A DNA stretch of 64,000 nt from Flavobacteriaceae bacterium (lineage in GTDB: Bacteria; Bacteroidota; Bacteroidia; Flavobacteriales; Flavobacteriaceae): positions 124,001 through 188,000 of the forward strand of contig JAPOSZ010000030.1 of NCBI GenBank assembly GCA_026709415.1, given 5' to 3'. The notes beneath the pieces are model-generated. The model did not search any database and was not told the origin of the DNA. It worked only from the letters and a program-made list of their open reading frames with translations. Numbering within the stretch: the first letter of the stretch is position 1; every line of letters starts with the position of its first letter. The position numbers and the translations under genes are program-made. This document shows positions 26,998 to 35,942 of this stretch, one piece after another.

Positions 26998-27539
26998 TTA
27001 CCCATTTTTTGTGTAAAAGTGACGACTCACTTGTTGCTGATATTCATCTTGGATGTCCCGAGAACGTTTGGGGTTAAAACGATTGCCCATCAATCATCCT
27101 TGGTCATTCAATGGCACGGCTACGGCATGAATATGGGGTGTTTTTTCACCCCAATGTTCGATGACACTTGACAATGTCTTGTTCACCATACAAACCACCC
27201 CAATATCGTTGACGTCACTATTCATGTTTGATCGGGTCGCTTTCAATGGCTTTCATGTCATCAGGGGGGGGGCAGAAGATCCATTGAATGGGTGTCCACA
27301 TGGCTTTAGATTTTTTGAAACTTTCCTATTTTGGTGCGGTGGTCATAATGCCACTCAATGCATCGATCAATGCGTTGATCCATCATAGCCTTCGAGGAAT
27401 CGATCCCAATTGAGATGTAATTTTTTAGGATCGGCATTTGCATAGGAATAGGGAGAATCGACGTGTCGATCAATATGATTTCCCAGACAACCTCCCGAAG
27501 ACTTCCCTTTTTGAAAGGTAGCAATACCCTAACCCATGC
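26998..27539 (-). pseudogene. MobV/Pre-type relaxase, decayed and truncated
   Basis: From ATG 27539 the minus strand reads MG, a stop, then GIATFQKGKSSGGCLGNHID and, after further residues, ANADPKKLHLNWDRFLEG. This is the MobV/Pre relaxase N-terminus (HIDR, ADP...HLN). After frame changes come PPDDMKAIESDPIKHE and HWGEKTPHIHAVAVPLND, the H.(D/E)..TPH.H metal-binding motif of this family. The reading ends in YQQQVSRHFYTKNG. MobV relaxases nick plasmid oriT for mobilisation. There are at least three stops or shifts and the C-terminal half is gone, so the gene is dead. It marks a past integration of a mobilisable element. Confidence 0.75.
27264..27272. repeat. Poly-G tract (nine G) in the relaxase relic
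   Basis: A run of nine G on the plus strand is CCCCCCCCC on the coding strand of the relaxase relic, where it encodes the Pro-rich turn before DDMKAIE. It is the third run of exactly nine G in this window. Confidence 0.8.
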
Positions 27540-27584
27540 TTCTTTTTTTTGATTTCAAAAGGGTTTTAATAGAATCGCCCTCAA

Positions 27585-27637
27585 GCTCTCGGCAGAGCCT
27601 GATAGTGTTTTTTCAAGGAACGAAGTAAAAACGCTAT
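27585..27637. other. Possible oriT of the relaxase-bearing element
   Basis: Upstream of the relaxase start lie a small hairpin, GCTCT/AGAGC (27585-27598), and an imperfect inverted repeat, ATAGTGTTTTT/AAAAACGCTAT (27602-27637, 10 of 11 positions paired). In MobV plasmids oriT lies just upstream of the mob gene and contains such inverted repeats. The position fits, but I see no proven nic site. Confidence 0.35.
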
Positions 27638-27804
27638 AACAAACTGTTTACTTTTTAAATGCAAAAGCACGCATTCGCTACCAACCATTCGAACACACTT
27701 CAAAAATGGTTTCTTGAGGGGTTGGTTCAATATCCGTTTTGGTGTTCAAAAAAACGTTTTGAAAGGATTTCTGTAGAAGCAGAAATTCACCGTTTTTTAT
27801 TAGA

Positions 27805-27894
27805 CTAAGACATAATGGCACTACACATTTGAACCACTAAGCCTACAACGAATAGGGTTGCTAAAACGATAAGTGTTACTTTGACGACTTTCAT
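27805..27894 (-). CDS. Possible 29-residue membrane peptide
   Basis: A 30-codon frame begins MKVVKVTLIVLATLFVVGLV and ends CSAIMS. It is a single hydrophobic helix with a basic N-terminus, like small membrane proteins or type I toxins. The IS element starts ten bases upstream of its ATG and would separate it from any upstream promoter. It is too short for a firm call. Confidence 0.35.
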   Translation of the reverse strand: MKVVKVTLIVLATLFVVGLVVQMCSAIMS

Positions 27895-27904
27895 TGATGT
27901 TAAT

Positions 27905-29405
27905 TAGTCGCTCTTTAAAAACTCAAATAGAGTCCATCATCCCCTTGATATATGGGATTGAATGATACCCTACTGGCCAAGACTGGGTTTTGAAATCTGC
28001 AAGGAAATTTGTATCTTATGTGCAAAACCTCGTAGAAATGATCCAAAAAGTACCTCCAACAGCCCCCGTGATTCGAATCGACATTTGAAAGCCTACTCCA
28101 TCCAAAACATGAGATCCAGTGGCTAGTCAATGTGATGGACTGGTCTACTTTTGAAAAAGCCTTAGCCTCATTGTATGCCAAAACGGACCGTCCGGCCCAT
28201 CCCATTCGGGTGACGGTGGGTTGTTTGATGTGAAACGGCTTGACCATCTGGGTGATGAAACGCTCATGGATCGCTGGATTGAAAATCCATACAGGCCGTA
28301 CTTCACGGGTTCTGATTTCATGAAACATGTACCACCTGGCGATCCTTCTGATTGGAGTCACTTTAGAGATCGTATTGGCCAATCAGGGGGTGGAAAAGAT
28401 CTTTGCCTATTCCGTCCCGTGGCATCAAAAGGAAATCAAGAAATCCTCATCGATGGTGTTATCGGATACCATCGTCCAAGGGAACCATGTGACCTTTCCG
28501 ACCGATGCCCAACGGAATAAAAAAGTCATCGATCAATGCCACAAGATCGCCAAAAAAGAAAAGATAAAACAGAGACAGACCGATGCCAAAGCCTCCAAAG
28601 AACTGGTGCGTCAAACCTTTAACGGGAAGCCTCCCCGACGAGCTCAAAAAGCCAAAAAGGCCACCTCCAAACTGAAGACTTTAGCGGGCCGACAAGTCCG
28701 AGAGCTCGAACGAAAACGAGATCCCCAACAAAAAGGACAGTACCAAAAAGAACTGGATCGGTATCAACGAGTGATCGATCAACAACGATTCGATAAAAAC
28801 AAAATCTATGCCATTCACCAACCGTTCACGGCTTGCCTAGCCAAAGGCAAGGCTCATCAAATGGATGAATTTGGGAATCAAGTCGGCCTAATCGCGACGA
28901 GAGGCCCAACCATGATCATCACAGCCATCCGTGCCTTGGAGGGCAACCCGCATGACAGCCAAACCATCCAACCCTTGTTGGAACCACAGGAATCCATCGT
29001 CGGTCTCGCTCCCAGAGAACTGATCTATGATCGAGGCGGTCGGGGAAAACGTCAGATAGGCGAGACCAAGATATCGATGCCAGGCAAACCACTGAAAAAC
29101 GATACCCTGTATCAAAAGCACAAGAAGCGGAAAAAGTGCCGACGCAGAGCGGCCATAGAGCCACTGATTGGCCATCTCAAAACAGAACATCGGATGCAAG
29201 AAAACGATCTAATAGGCGCCCCATCGCCAACGATCAATGCCTCTTTGGCTGCTACAGGGTGGCATTTGAAGAAATTCATGGAACAACGAGTTCAAGAGGT
29301 TCTTTTTTATTTTTTCAGAAGGGCTTCATTTTCAGTTCAAAGAACTTTGATCATCAAAATAATATAACGACAACTAGTAAAAAAAGACTTTTTAAGGAGC
29401 GACTA
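27905..29405 (+). mobile_element. IS5/IS1182-type insertion sequence, degenerate
   Basis: The left end reads TAGTCGCTCTTTAAAAA and the right end is the inverse of TAGTCGCTCCTTAAAAA, giving terminal inverted repeats of about 17 bp with one mismatch. AAT flanks both ends and may be a three-base target duplication. Inside is one broken transposase gene. The element of about 1.5 kb is clearly richer in GC than its surroundings. The right end sits six bases before the susD terminator. Because the transposase is frameshifted, the copy is probably immobile by itself. Confidence 0.8.
28038..29367 (+). pseudogene. IS5/IS1182-type DDE transposase, frameshifted
   Basis: The reading starts near ATG 28038 (MIQKVPPTAP). 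After frame changes it gives FESLLHPKHEIQWLVNVMDW, LASLYAKTDRPAHPIRVTVG and KRLDHLGDETLMDRWIENPY, the DUF772-like N-terminal domain. A long frame from about 28390 to 29367 follows with DDE-domain blocks: SDTIVQGNHVTFPTDAQRNK, DKNKIYAIHQPFTACLAKGK, LIYDRGGRGKRQIGE and RRRAAIEPLIGHLKTEHRM. In the block before GGRGK the usual DRGYRG reads DRGGRG. At least two frame changes and stops lie before 28390, so the gene is dead. Confidence 0.85.
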
Positions 29406-29410
29406 AATAT

Positions 29411-29438
29411 AAAAAGCCGTCTGAATGGACGGCTTTTA
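29411..29438 (-). terminator. Strong terminator after susD
   Basis: AAAAGCCGTC and GACGGCTTTT form a 10-bp stem with a six-base loop (TGAATG), with A/T runs on both sides. It lies 23 bases after the susD stop on the minus strand and works in either direction. This is the best terminator in the window. Confidence 0.85.
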
Positions 29439-29460
29439 TAACAATTAAGAGGTTTAAAAC

Positions 29461-30780
29461 TCAGTTAATATTTGGATTAGACTGGATTTCAGAAATCGTA
29501 ATAGGAAACAACGCGCCAGGAGAAGTCGTCGCATCAGTATTGGCTATCCAGTAGGTTGATGGATCATTGAATCGATAATGATCAGCAATCCTTCTTCCTT
29601 GCAAAAAAAGATTGACTCTTCTTGAATGAATCAATAATTCTTTGGCATCCACTTGTCCAGAATACGCTGTTAATCCATCTAATGCTCTTATAGCATTGAT
29701 GTGCTTAGTGAAAGTGGCAGAATCATTTCTTGCCAAAGCATCTTCGGCAATGATTAAATGGAGTTCTCTTGTTGATACAACGGGATAATCTGGATATAAT
29801 CCGGGTTTAGTAAATGCTCTGACCAATTTATAAAGTGCAGGACATGGAATATTATCAATAGGATCATTCAATGTTATGGTCGTTGCTGGATCCCCGTCGT
29901 TTATTGCATTTGGTTTTTTTCCTTCTTTGTGGACAATGATGTACTCATCTGAAAACCTCATCTCATTTCGTTGATTAACCTCTCCTGCAATATCAAGAGC
30001 CCCAATCGTTTCGGGTGCCTTCGCGTCGGTTTTTAGCAAGTAAGCAAAATCAGCCGATAATGTACTTAAAGCTTGTTTGGCAGCAGCAACAGCAGCACTC
30101 GAACGAACCAATGGGTCTGAGGTATTCACGGGATTGATTTTCCCCCATACCCCTTTTGAAAATTCAGCTCGAGCGATTAATGCATTGATTTCACTAGTCA
30201 AACCCGCATTGAGTGCTAGAGCTTTGTTGAGATACCCAATGGCTGTATCGTAAAGGCTACTCATATTAGACGGACCAACTGGAGAACCCACTTCTGATTT
30301 TGATGAGTCGATGACAAAATCATCAAAAATATCGGCTATGACAATATAAATGATGGCTCCATAAATGTAAGCTCTTACTAAGTCACTATCATTGTCGTAA
30401 AGGGGATCGGATTTAAATTTTTCACCTCTTCGAATAACCTCATCTGCCCAAAATCTAGCTTCGTTTACATAGAAGTAGGCGGCATCCGTAAATTCATTAT
30501 TGGGATTACCAACATTTCCAAAATTTAATTGTTGCCAAGCATCCCGTGATCCAATCCAAATTAATTCATCACCAGCCGTCGAATAAGGAGCTAAAATATT
30601 TCCATAAGCTCTTACTAGGGCCCCTTCAGCCCCATTGATCATCGGGGTAAAAGCGGTAATATTTAATCCATCTTCAAGCAAATTATTAGGATTGTCTGTT
30701 TCCAATTCGCAGCCAATCCCAGAAATTAAGAATATTCCTAAAAAGGATATCTTACAACATATAGTTTTAATTGTTTTCAT
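29461..30780 (-). CDS. SusD/RagB-family nutrient-binding lipoprotein
   Basis: SusD-like lipoproteins form a lid over the SusC-like transporter at the cell surface and bind the substrate. This 439-residue protein has a lipoprotein signal (SGIGC, Cys24). The helical TPR-like core shows ARFWADEVIRRGEKF, SLYDTAIGYLNKALAL and AKQALSTL, and the C-terminal RagB part has STRELHLIIAEDALARN and SRRVNLFLQGRRIADHYRF. It starts two bases after the SusC-like stop, so translation is coupled. Related two-gene loci import glycans or peptides. No glycosidase or regulator adjoins, so the nutrient cannot be named. Confidence 0.93.
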   Translation of the reverse strand: MKTIKTICCKISFLGIFLISGIGCELETDNPNNLLEDGLNITAFTPMINGAEGALVRAYGNILAPYSTAGDELIWIGSRDAWQQLNFGNVGNPNNEFTDAAYFYVNEARFWADEVIRRGEKFKSDPLYDNDSDLVRAYIYGAIIYIVIADIFDDFVIDSSKSEVGSPVGPSNMSSLYDTAIGYLNKALALNAGLTSEINALIARAEFSKGVWGKINPVNTSDPLVRSSAAVAAAKQALSTLSADFAYLLKTDAKAPETIGALDIAGEVNQRNEMRFSDEYIIVHKEGKKPNAINDGDPATTITLNDPIDNIPCPALYKLVRAFTKPGLYPDYPVVSTRELHLIIAEDALARNDSATFTKHINAIRALDGLTAYSGQVDAKELLIHSRRVNLFLQGRRIADHYRFNDPSTYWIANTDATTSPGALFPITISEIQSNPNIN

Positions 30781-30782
30781 GA

Positions 30783-33700
30783 CTAAAAACCAACTTTAAG
30801 GGTTAATATAAGCTGTGTCGGTATCGGATACCCCCATGCAGCGATTCCTTGACCAAAGTTTTGATTCAGTGTAGATTGTGAGCCTCTTCCAACAAAATTA
30901 ATTTCTGGATCGACCCCACTATAAGAAGTAAACAACGCAATATTGCGGCCAGATAGACCTACAGAGGCGGTTTCAAGCCCAAAAGTATTGAGCCAATTTT
31001 GATCGAATCGATACACCAAACTCACTTCCCTCCATCGAATAAAATCCGCTTTTTCTAATGTATTGAGACCAGAGAATGGAGCTAAAGCTAGCGTGTCATA
31101 AAGCCATTCTTCGAGGGCTTCGACCCGCACATTAGGATTGTTTAATGGGTTAAAATTACCATCAACACCACCGGTAAAATAATCTCTTGTGATGCGTGCA
31201 GAACTAGGTAAGTTTCGACCAACCACTGCGTTTGCCTGACGAAAAGCATTCGTTAAGTTATTGACCACAAAATTTCCGACTTTATACTCAAAAGTGGTGC
31301 TGAGTGTGAAATTTTTAAAGTCTAAAGATCCGCCAAAAGAACCTGTCCAATCTGGAGTGGACTTTCCTAAAAAGTGATCGAGATAATCCCCATCGCCATC
31401 TTCATCTTTCAGGAGCACACCACCAGTCCCCACCGTTGTCGGCATACCAAGATCTTTCGCATTTTGTTGGGTTGTTTTACCAGAAAAGAACGTGACTAAT
31501 TCATCACGAGTATCCGGACGTCCATCTTTATTGGCAATATCGATGGGAAGTTGATGGGGACCGACATCTTGAAGCACGGCGCCAAAATTGGATCCCGCAG
31601 AATAACCTTCAATCAAAAAGTTTCGGTATCTGGGATAGGAGCCTCCAACTTTTAGTGGAGGAGCTCCTCCAAGACTGACGATTTCATCTTGATAGTAAGC
31701 CCCATTCACAAATAAATTCAGTTGTAAATCTTGCGTTCTGAGAACCGATCCATTGAGATTGATTTCGATACCATGGGCAGCAAGTTCTCCGATATTGGTT
31801 AATTGGGGATTTCTAAATCCACCAGATAAAGCAAATTGTCGGGCGAATAGGGCATCTTTCGTCACTCGATCCCAGTAGGTAAACTCTAAATTCATTGAGT
31901 TGTCAAAGAGTCCTGCAGTGAATCCAATTTCAAATTCACTAGAAACTTCTGGTGCCAAATCAGCATCACCCAAATTATTAGGAGCAATACCTGCACCGGT
32001 GGCTGAAGCTAAGGCTGTATACGTAGTAGCAGCATCGAACGCTCCTGGCTGGAGTCCTGATAAACCATAAGAACTTCTTAATTGAAGAGAACTAATAGGG
32101 CCAATATTCGACCAATTAGGTGTATCGGATGGCACGTATGATGCTGAGACTTTCGGATAAAACGCTGCATCAAATTCACTTCCAAAAGCCGAGTGTGCAT
32201 CCAGTCGAGCGCCGATGGTCAGGAAAATAGAGTTGTTGATGCCAACTTGTTCTTGAGCAAAAATGCCTGTATTGATGGTTTCTTGAAAAAATTCAAAAGT
32301 GACTTGGTTTGCTGCTGCCGATGTGACCGCAAAACCTGGACCAGGAAAAGCCTCACCAGAAGCTCCTGCAATTGAAACTTGCTGGGATACATATTGTCCT
32401 CCTAGGATGAAGTCAGATGTAATATTAGGTGTGATTTGATTTTTTAAGGACACTTTTAATTCAGCTGATTGGGATAAAAAATCCCTATTATCCACGAGCT
32501 TAATACCTTCAGTCGTAGCTCCTGAAATACCATCAATATTGTATCCAAAAGGCCAAAACTCGGTGCTCTGCTGGCTGGAATAGTCGATACCGAACACCCC
32601 TTGAATTTTTAACCAATCATTGGCAAAATAATCGATTCCAATGATTCCATTATAGTGGCTTATTTCAGAGTCAATGGATAATTGTAATGTTTCATCAACT
32701 GTAGCAAAAGATGGAGCACCTGTTGTGTTTCTAGGAGTTATTAATTCAGGTTTGCTCGAGTGAGCTAGCGTTCCAGGTCCACGGATGTTGTTGTTGTTTT
32801 GCATGGTGCTCAAATAACGAGAAGTAAATCCAGTGGTTAATTTGATATCGAATTTTCTAGATGGATTGACCGTTAAATTCAAATTCAATTGCGTTAATTC
32901 ATCAATATCCGAAGCCTTAGTAGACTGTCCTTCTTTATAACCAATTCTTTCTTGGCCCCCAAACGGACCGTCAGTATAAGAATAGCGACCAGCTACATAG
33001 TATCTAATTAATGAGTTTCCACCTGAAACATCACCACTGAATACATTGGATAAACCGGTCTCATAAAGTTCTTCAAAGGAATTAGCTGAAATCAATTCAT
33101 AAGGCCTAATAGAAAAACCTAAGACGGAAGAAACATCCGTGACTCGTTGACTCGCATTACTTGAAGATCCGTTAATCCATCCCGTATTATCGGCTACTTT
33201 GCCCTTAGGATAATGGATAATTCCTTGAGTCGCTTTAAAATTAAAAATAGGCTCGCCAATTCGACCACGTTTCGTAAAAATCTGAATGACTCCATTGGAT
33301 GCTTCCGTACCAAATAAGGTGGCTGCAGAAGCTCCTTTTAAGATTTCAATCCGTTCAATGGATTCTGGATTGATGTCATCCAATCGTGATGAGGAACCTC
33401 CACCACCAGATCCGACAAGTCCACCACCGAAGCCACCACCAGTATCGACTCGAACGCCATCGATGAGAACAATAGGTTCATTCAATTGTGATAAAGAAGC
33501 ACTCCCACGGATTCTGATTTGGGAACCTTCGCCGGTCAATCCACTAGAAGGTAAGGTAATCACACCTGGTTCTCTACCCTGGAGAATATCAGAAAAACTG
33601 TTGATGGGTAAATTTTGTAATTGAGCTGTTGAAATAGACCCAATACTATTACCCAATTTCTTTTTTGCAACAGCAGAACCCGTACCAGTGACCACAATTT

Positions 33701-34034
33701 CATTTAAAATAGAAGCTGAGTATTCTAATTCAAAATCCACAGTGACATCAGCATTTCCTACAGTCACTTGACTGTAGTTAGAAGAATATCCTGTAAATGA
33801 TGCCACTAAGGCATAATCACCGGGTTCGATATTTGTCAGCAAATAGTTGCCATCAAAGTCGGTAGCGGTACCGATGTTGGTTCCAGAAATAACCACACTG
33901 ACCCCTAACAGTGGGGCATTGGTATCCCTATCGACCACTTGACCAGATATAGTGTATTGTGCCCATGACTGAGAACCAAATAAAATTGCAATGAGAACGG
34001 GTTTGAACCCCGTCCAAATAAAATGTTTGTTCAT
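30783..34034 (-). CDS. SusC/RagA-family TonB-dependent transporter
   Basis: This 1083-residue outer-membrane receptor starts with a signal peptide to about residue 25, then a carboxypeptidase D-like regulatory domain (YTISGQVVDRDTNAPLLGVS). The TonB box region and plug follow, with LNEIVVTGTG, IRGSASLSQLNEPIVLIDGV and RIEILKGASAATLFG, and then a 22-stranded barrel ending IPTQLILTLKVGF. It uses TonB energy to import a substrate captured by its SusD partner. A terminator-like hairpin lies 30 bases upstream on the same strand. The gene is complete. There is no adjacent sensor or anti-sigma gene. Confidence 0.95.
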   Translation of the reverse strand: MNKHFIWTGFKPVLIAILFGSQSWAQYTISGQVVDRDTNAPLLGVSVVISGTNIGTATDFDGNYLLTNIEPGDYALVASFTGYSSNYSQVTVGNADVTVDFELEYSASILNEIVVTGTGSAVAKKKLGNSIGSISTAQLQNLPINSFSDILQGREPGVITLPSSGLTGEGSQIRIRGSASLSQLNEPIVLIDGVRVDTGGGFGGGLVGSGGGGSSSRLDDINPESIERIEILKGASAATLFGTEASNGVIQIFTKRGRIGEPIFNFKATQGIIHYPKGKVADNTGWINGSSSNASQRVTDVSSVLGFSIRPYELISANSFEELYETGLSNVFSGDVSGGNSLIRYYVAGRYSYTDGPFGGQERIGYKEGQSTKASDIDELTQLNLNLTVNPSRKFDIKLTTGFTSRYLSTMQNNNNIRGPGTLAHSSKPELITPRNTTGAPSFATVDETLQLSIDSEISHYNGIIGIDYFANDWLKIQGVFGIDYSSQQSTEFWPFGYNIDGISGATTEGIKLVDNRDFLSQSAELKVSLKNQITPNITSDFILGGQYVSQQVSIAGASGEAFPGPGFAVTSAAANQVTFEFFQETINTGIFAQEQVGINNSIFLTIGARLDAHSAFGSEFDAAFYPKVSASYVPSDTPNWSNIGPISSLQLRSSYGLSGLQPGAFDAATTYTALASATGAGIAPNNLGDADLAPEVSSEFEIGFTAGLFDNSMNLEFTYWDRVTKDALFARQFALSGGFRNPQLTNIGELAAHGIEINLNGSVLRTQDLQLNLFVNGAYYQDEIVSLGGAPPLKVGGSYPRYRNFLIEGYSAGSNFGAVLQDVGPHQLPIDIANKDGRPDTRDELVTFFSGKTTQQNAKDLGMPTTVGTGGVLLKDEDGDGDYLDHFLGKSTPDWTGSFGGSLDFKNFTLSTTFEYKVGNFVVNNLTNAFRQANAVVGRNLPSSARITRDYFTGGVDGNFNPLNNPNVRVEALEEWLYDTLALAPFSGLNTLEKADFIRWREVSLVYRFDQNWLNTFGLETASVGLSGRNIALFTSYSGVDPEINFVGRGSQSTLNQNFGQGIAAWGYPIPTQLILTLKVGF

Positions 34035-34062
34035 AAATTTTTTTGTTTAACGTTTAATAAAT

Positions 34063-34102
34063 AAAAAAACTCCTTTGATAAACACTACTACCAAAGGAGT
34101 TT
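34063..34102 (-). terminator. Terminator-like hairpin in the susC leader
   Basis: On the minus strand AAACTCCTTTG and CAAAGGAGTTT form an 11-bp stem with a 14-base loop, followed by seven T. It ends about 29 bases before the susC start codon on the coding strand. It could be an attenuator in the susC leader or the end of an older upstream unit. The rest of the 314-base gap up to 34348 shows no gene; a TAAGTTTG (-7-like) at 34244-34251 on the minus strand could drive susC. Confidence 0.6.
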
Positions 34103-34348
34103 AAACTTTATTTATTTTTTATTAAGACAGTAGCAAAGACATAGGTATGATGACATACAGAACACAGCAAACATTACCATGTAAAAAGAATTGATAACTA
34201 GTGCCATTTGTGGTTTGAAGTGAAGCATTTGAAAATTCGGCTGCAAACTTAAATCAATGAAAGCAATAGGATACGTAGTTCAACACTTTTATTTCTATGT
34301 GAAGATTTTAGTTACAGAGTTTAAAATCAATTTACAAGTTCAACTATA

Positions 34349-34385
34349 TAGTCGCTCCTTAAAAAGACTTTTTAAGGAGCGACTA
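34349..34385. repeat. 37-bp palindrome made of two IS ends
   Basis: TAGTCGCTCCTTAAAAAG, one A, and the exact inverse of the first 18 bases. The arm equals the right terminal inverted repeat of the IS at 27905-29405. This is two IS ends joined with nothing between them, and it abuts the truncated ATPase copy E. Confidence 0.9.
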
Positions 34386-34881
34386 TTTAAAAAATAATAA
34401 ACTCAGCTATCATGATGGAAAATGGACAGATTTTGGATTAAATACAGTCTCAGAAGACGGAACAAGAAAAAGATTTGAATACTATGAAGGAAGAACGGCA
34501 ACTTTCACTCATCAAGAAATTAAAAGTTTTATAGGAGTCATTGACAAGAATGATTTTTTATCGCCTTTGGATCGAGAGCATATTATTAAAAAGTTTCAAG
34601 AAAAGGACACATTAGATCACTCCAATCGTTTATTTGAAACAACTCTCGAAAAAGGCCTTTTTCATCGAATTAAAGATGAACCATACGTTATTCCCATTCC
34701 TTCTATGCACCATTTGGTTGATGTCTGGAGATTGGCAACTAAAAAGGGAAAGAATGAGAAAGAAAATACAAAATCCATTTCGTTGCACCCTAATCTTATA
34801 CAAATTAAAATCAACATGGGATTATGTTGCACGAGCGATTGGAACATGGCATTTCCTTCTTTAATGAACCATTTACTGTGA
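34386..34881 (+). pseudogene. Truncated AAA+ ATPase, C-terminal part (copy E)
   Basis: Right after the palindrome, the frame is open without a start codon. It reads KNNKLSYHDGKWTDFG, then FEYYEGRTATFTHQEIKSF (copy A: IEYYDGRFEELQAFERASIF), LFETTLEKGLFHRIKDEPYV, then IPIPSMHHLVDV at the family IPIPS signature. The tail is divergent and runs to 34881. The P-loop half is missing, so no ATPase can be made. Its closest relative here is copy D, with which it shares the 'EKG.FHRI.D..YV' block. The truncation point coincides with the IS palindrome. Confidence 0.7.
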
Positions 34882-34886
34882 CACCA

Positions 34887-35942
34887 CTAGAAACCAAAAC
34901 CAGGGCTTCGGTGAATAGCAACTTGGGTTTTATCTGAATAAACCCACAAAGCTTCAAAATCTTTTTCTCTTTGAATCAAAGCTTTACCTTGTTCAAAAGG
35001 CATGACCAATAGGGCCGTTGCCATAGCATCTGCTTGGATACAAGTTTGAGCAATGACTGAAACACTCAATACTTTAGAATTTTGAACAAGACCTGTTAAT
35101 GGATTAATCGTATGAACATACCGTTTACCAGAAAGAGAATCAATCCAAAATTTTCGGTAGTTTCCCGAAGTGGCTTGCGCTTGATTTTTTAGTTCCACCA
35201 CTTTTAAAATTCTAGGAAGTGAATCCAAAATGGGATTTTCAATACCTATCGACCAATGGGTTTTTGATTGAGGATTCATTCCCTGCACCAACACCTCGCC
35301 ACCAAGTTCAATCAAAAAATTTTCGACTTGAAGATCTTTTAAATATTGTCCTACGATATCGACGGTATACCCTTTGGCAATGGCATTGAAATCCAATGAA
35401 ATCTCAGCATATTGTTTGGTTAAAACTCGATTACTTAAGGTTACTTTATCCAATCCAATAAATTGTTTTAAAGAATCGATGTGTTGTTGATTGAGTTTTT
35501 TAATTCCTTGAGGACCAAATCCGTAAGCCTCTACCAGTGGTCCGACAGTCGGATCAAAATAGCCATCGGTTTTTTTCCAAACTTCTTGGGAACTACGAAA
35601 TACACGTTCAAAATGCGCATCTATCGCTATGGGGGTGTGTCCCGAATTTATTTTGGAAATTAATGATGTGGGGACATAAGTGGACATGGAATGATTGATG
35701 ATGGAAAAAATAGAATCCAATCCCTTAGTTAATTCGGAATGATCCAATGATTTTGAATCAAGTTTTATTTGATAAGTTGTCCCAAGCGCCTGCCCTTTGA
35801 CTGAGGTGAGCTCAACCGATTGTTGACAACAAAGACAAAACAATAATCCAAAAAGTGAGCTGAAACGCCTAAATAATGTTAAAAAAGAGTGCTTCAAGAC
35901 CAATCGATTCTGTGGAATAGAGGCATCAATTTCAATAACCAA
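34887..35942 (-). CDS. apbE: FAD:protein FMN transferase
   Basis: ApbE attaches FMN to a Thr or Ser in partner proteins such as NqrB and NqrC, using FAD. This 351-residue lipoprotein (FCLCC lipobox near residue 38) shows ALGTTYQIKL, STYVPTSLISKIN, DPTVGPLVEAYGFG, LDFNAIAKGYTVDIVG, LIELGGEVLVQG and AQTCIQADAMATALLVM, whose Asp and Thr residues bind the metal. The first ATG overlaps the M16 peptidase stop by 11 bases; a TTG start nearer the signal peptide is also possible. The nqr operon lies 8 kb away and is the obvious client. The gene is complete. Confidence 0.93.
   Translation of the reverse strand: MVIEIDASIPQNRLVLKHSFLTLFRRFSSLFGLLFCLCCQQSVELTSVKGQALGTTYQIKLDSKSLDHSELTKGLDSIFSIINHSMSTYVPTSLISKINSGHTPIAIDAHFERVFRSSQEVWKKTDGYFDPTVGPLVEAYGFGPQGIKKLNQQHIDSLKQFIGLDKVTLSNRVLTKQYAEISLDFNAIAKGYTVDIVGQYLKDLQVENFLIELGGEVLVQGMNPQSKTHWSIGIENPILDSLPRILKVVELKNQAQATSGNYRKFWIDSLSGKRYVHTINPLTGLVQNSKVLSVSVIAQTCIQADAMATALLVMPFEQGKALIQREKDFEALWVYSDKTQVAIHRSPGFGF

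Noticed and set aside
27915-28382. Open 155-codon minus-strand frame inside the IS
   Set aside because: It lies antisense to the transposase N-terminal region, whose plus-strand pieces match the IS5/IS1182 family. The frame is a shadow.
28888-29199. Open minus-strand frames under the transposase catalytic domain
   Set aside because: They are antisense to clear DDE-domain coding sequence.
34349-34385. Palindrome as a transcription terminator
   Set aside because: The arms match the IS terminal repeats exactly and no gene ends just before it. The IS-end explanation is better.
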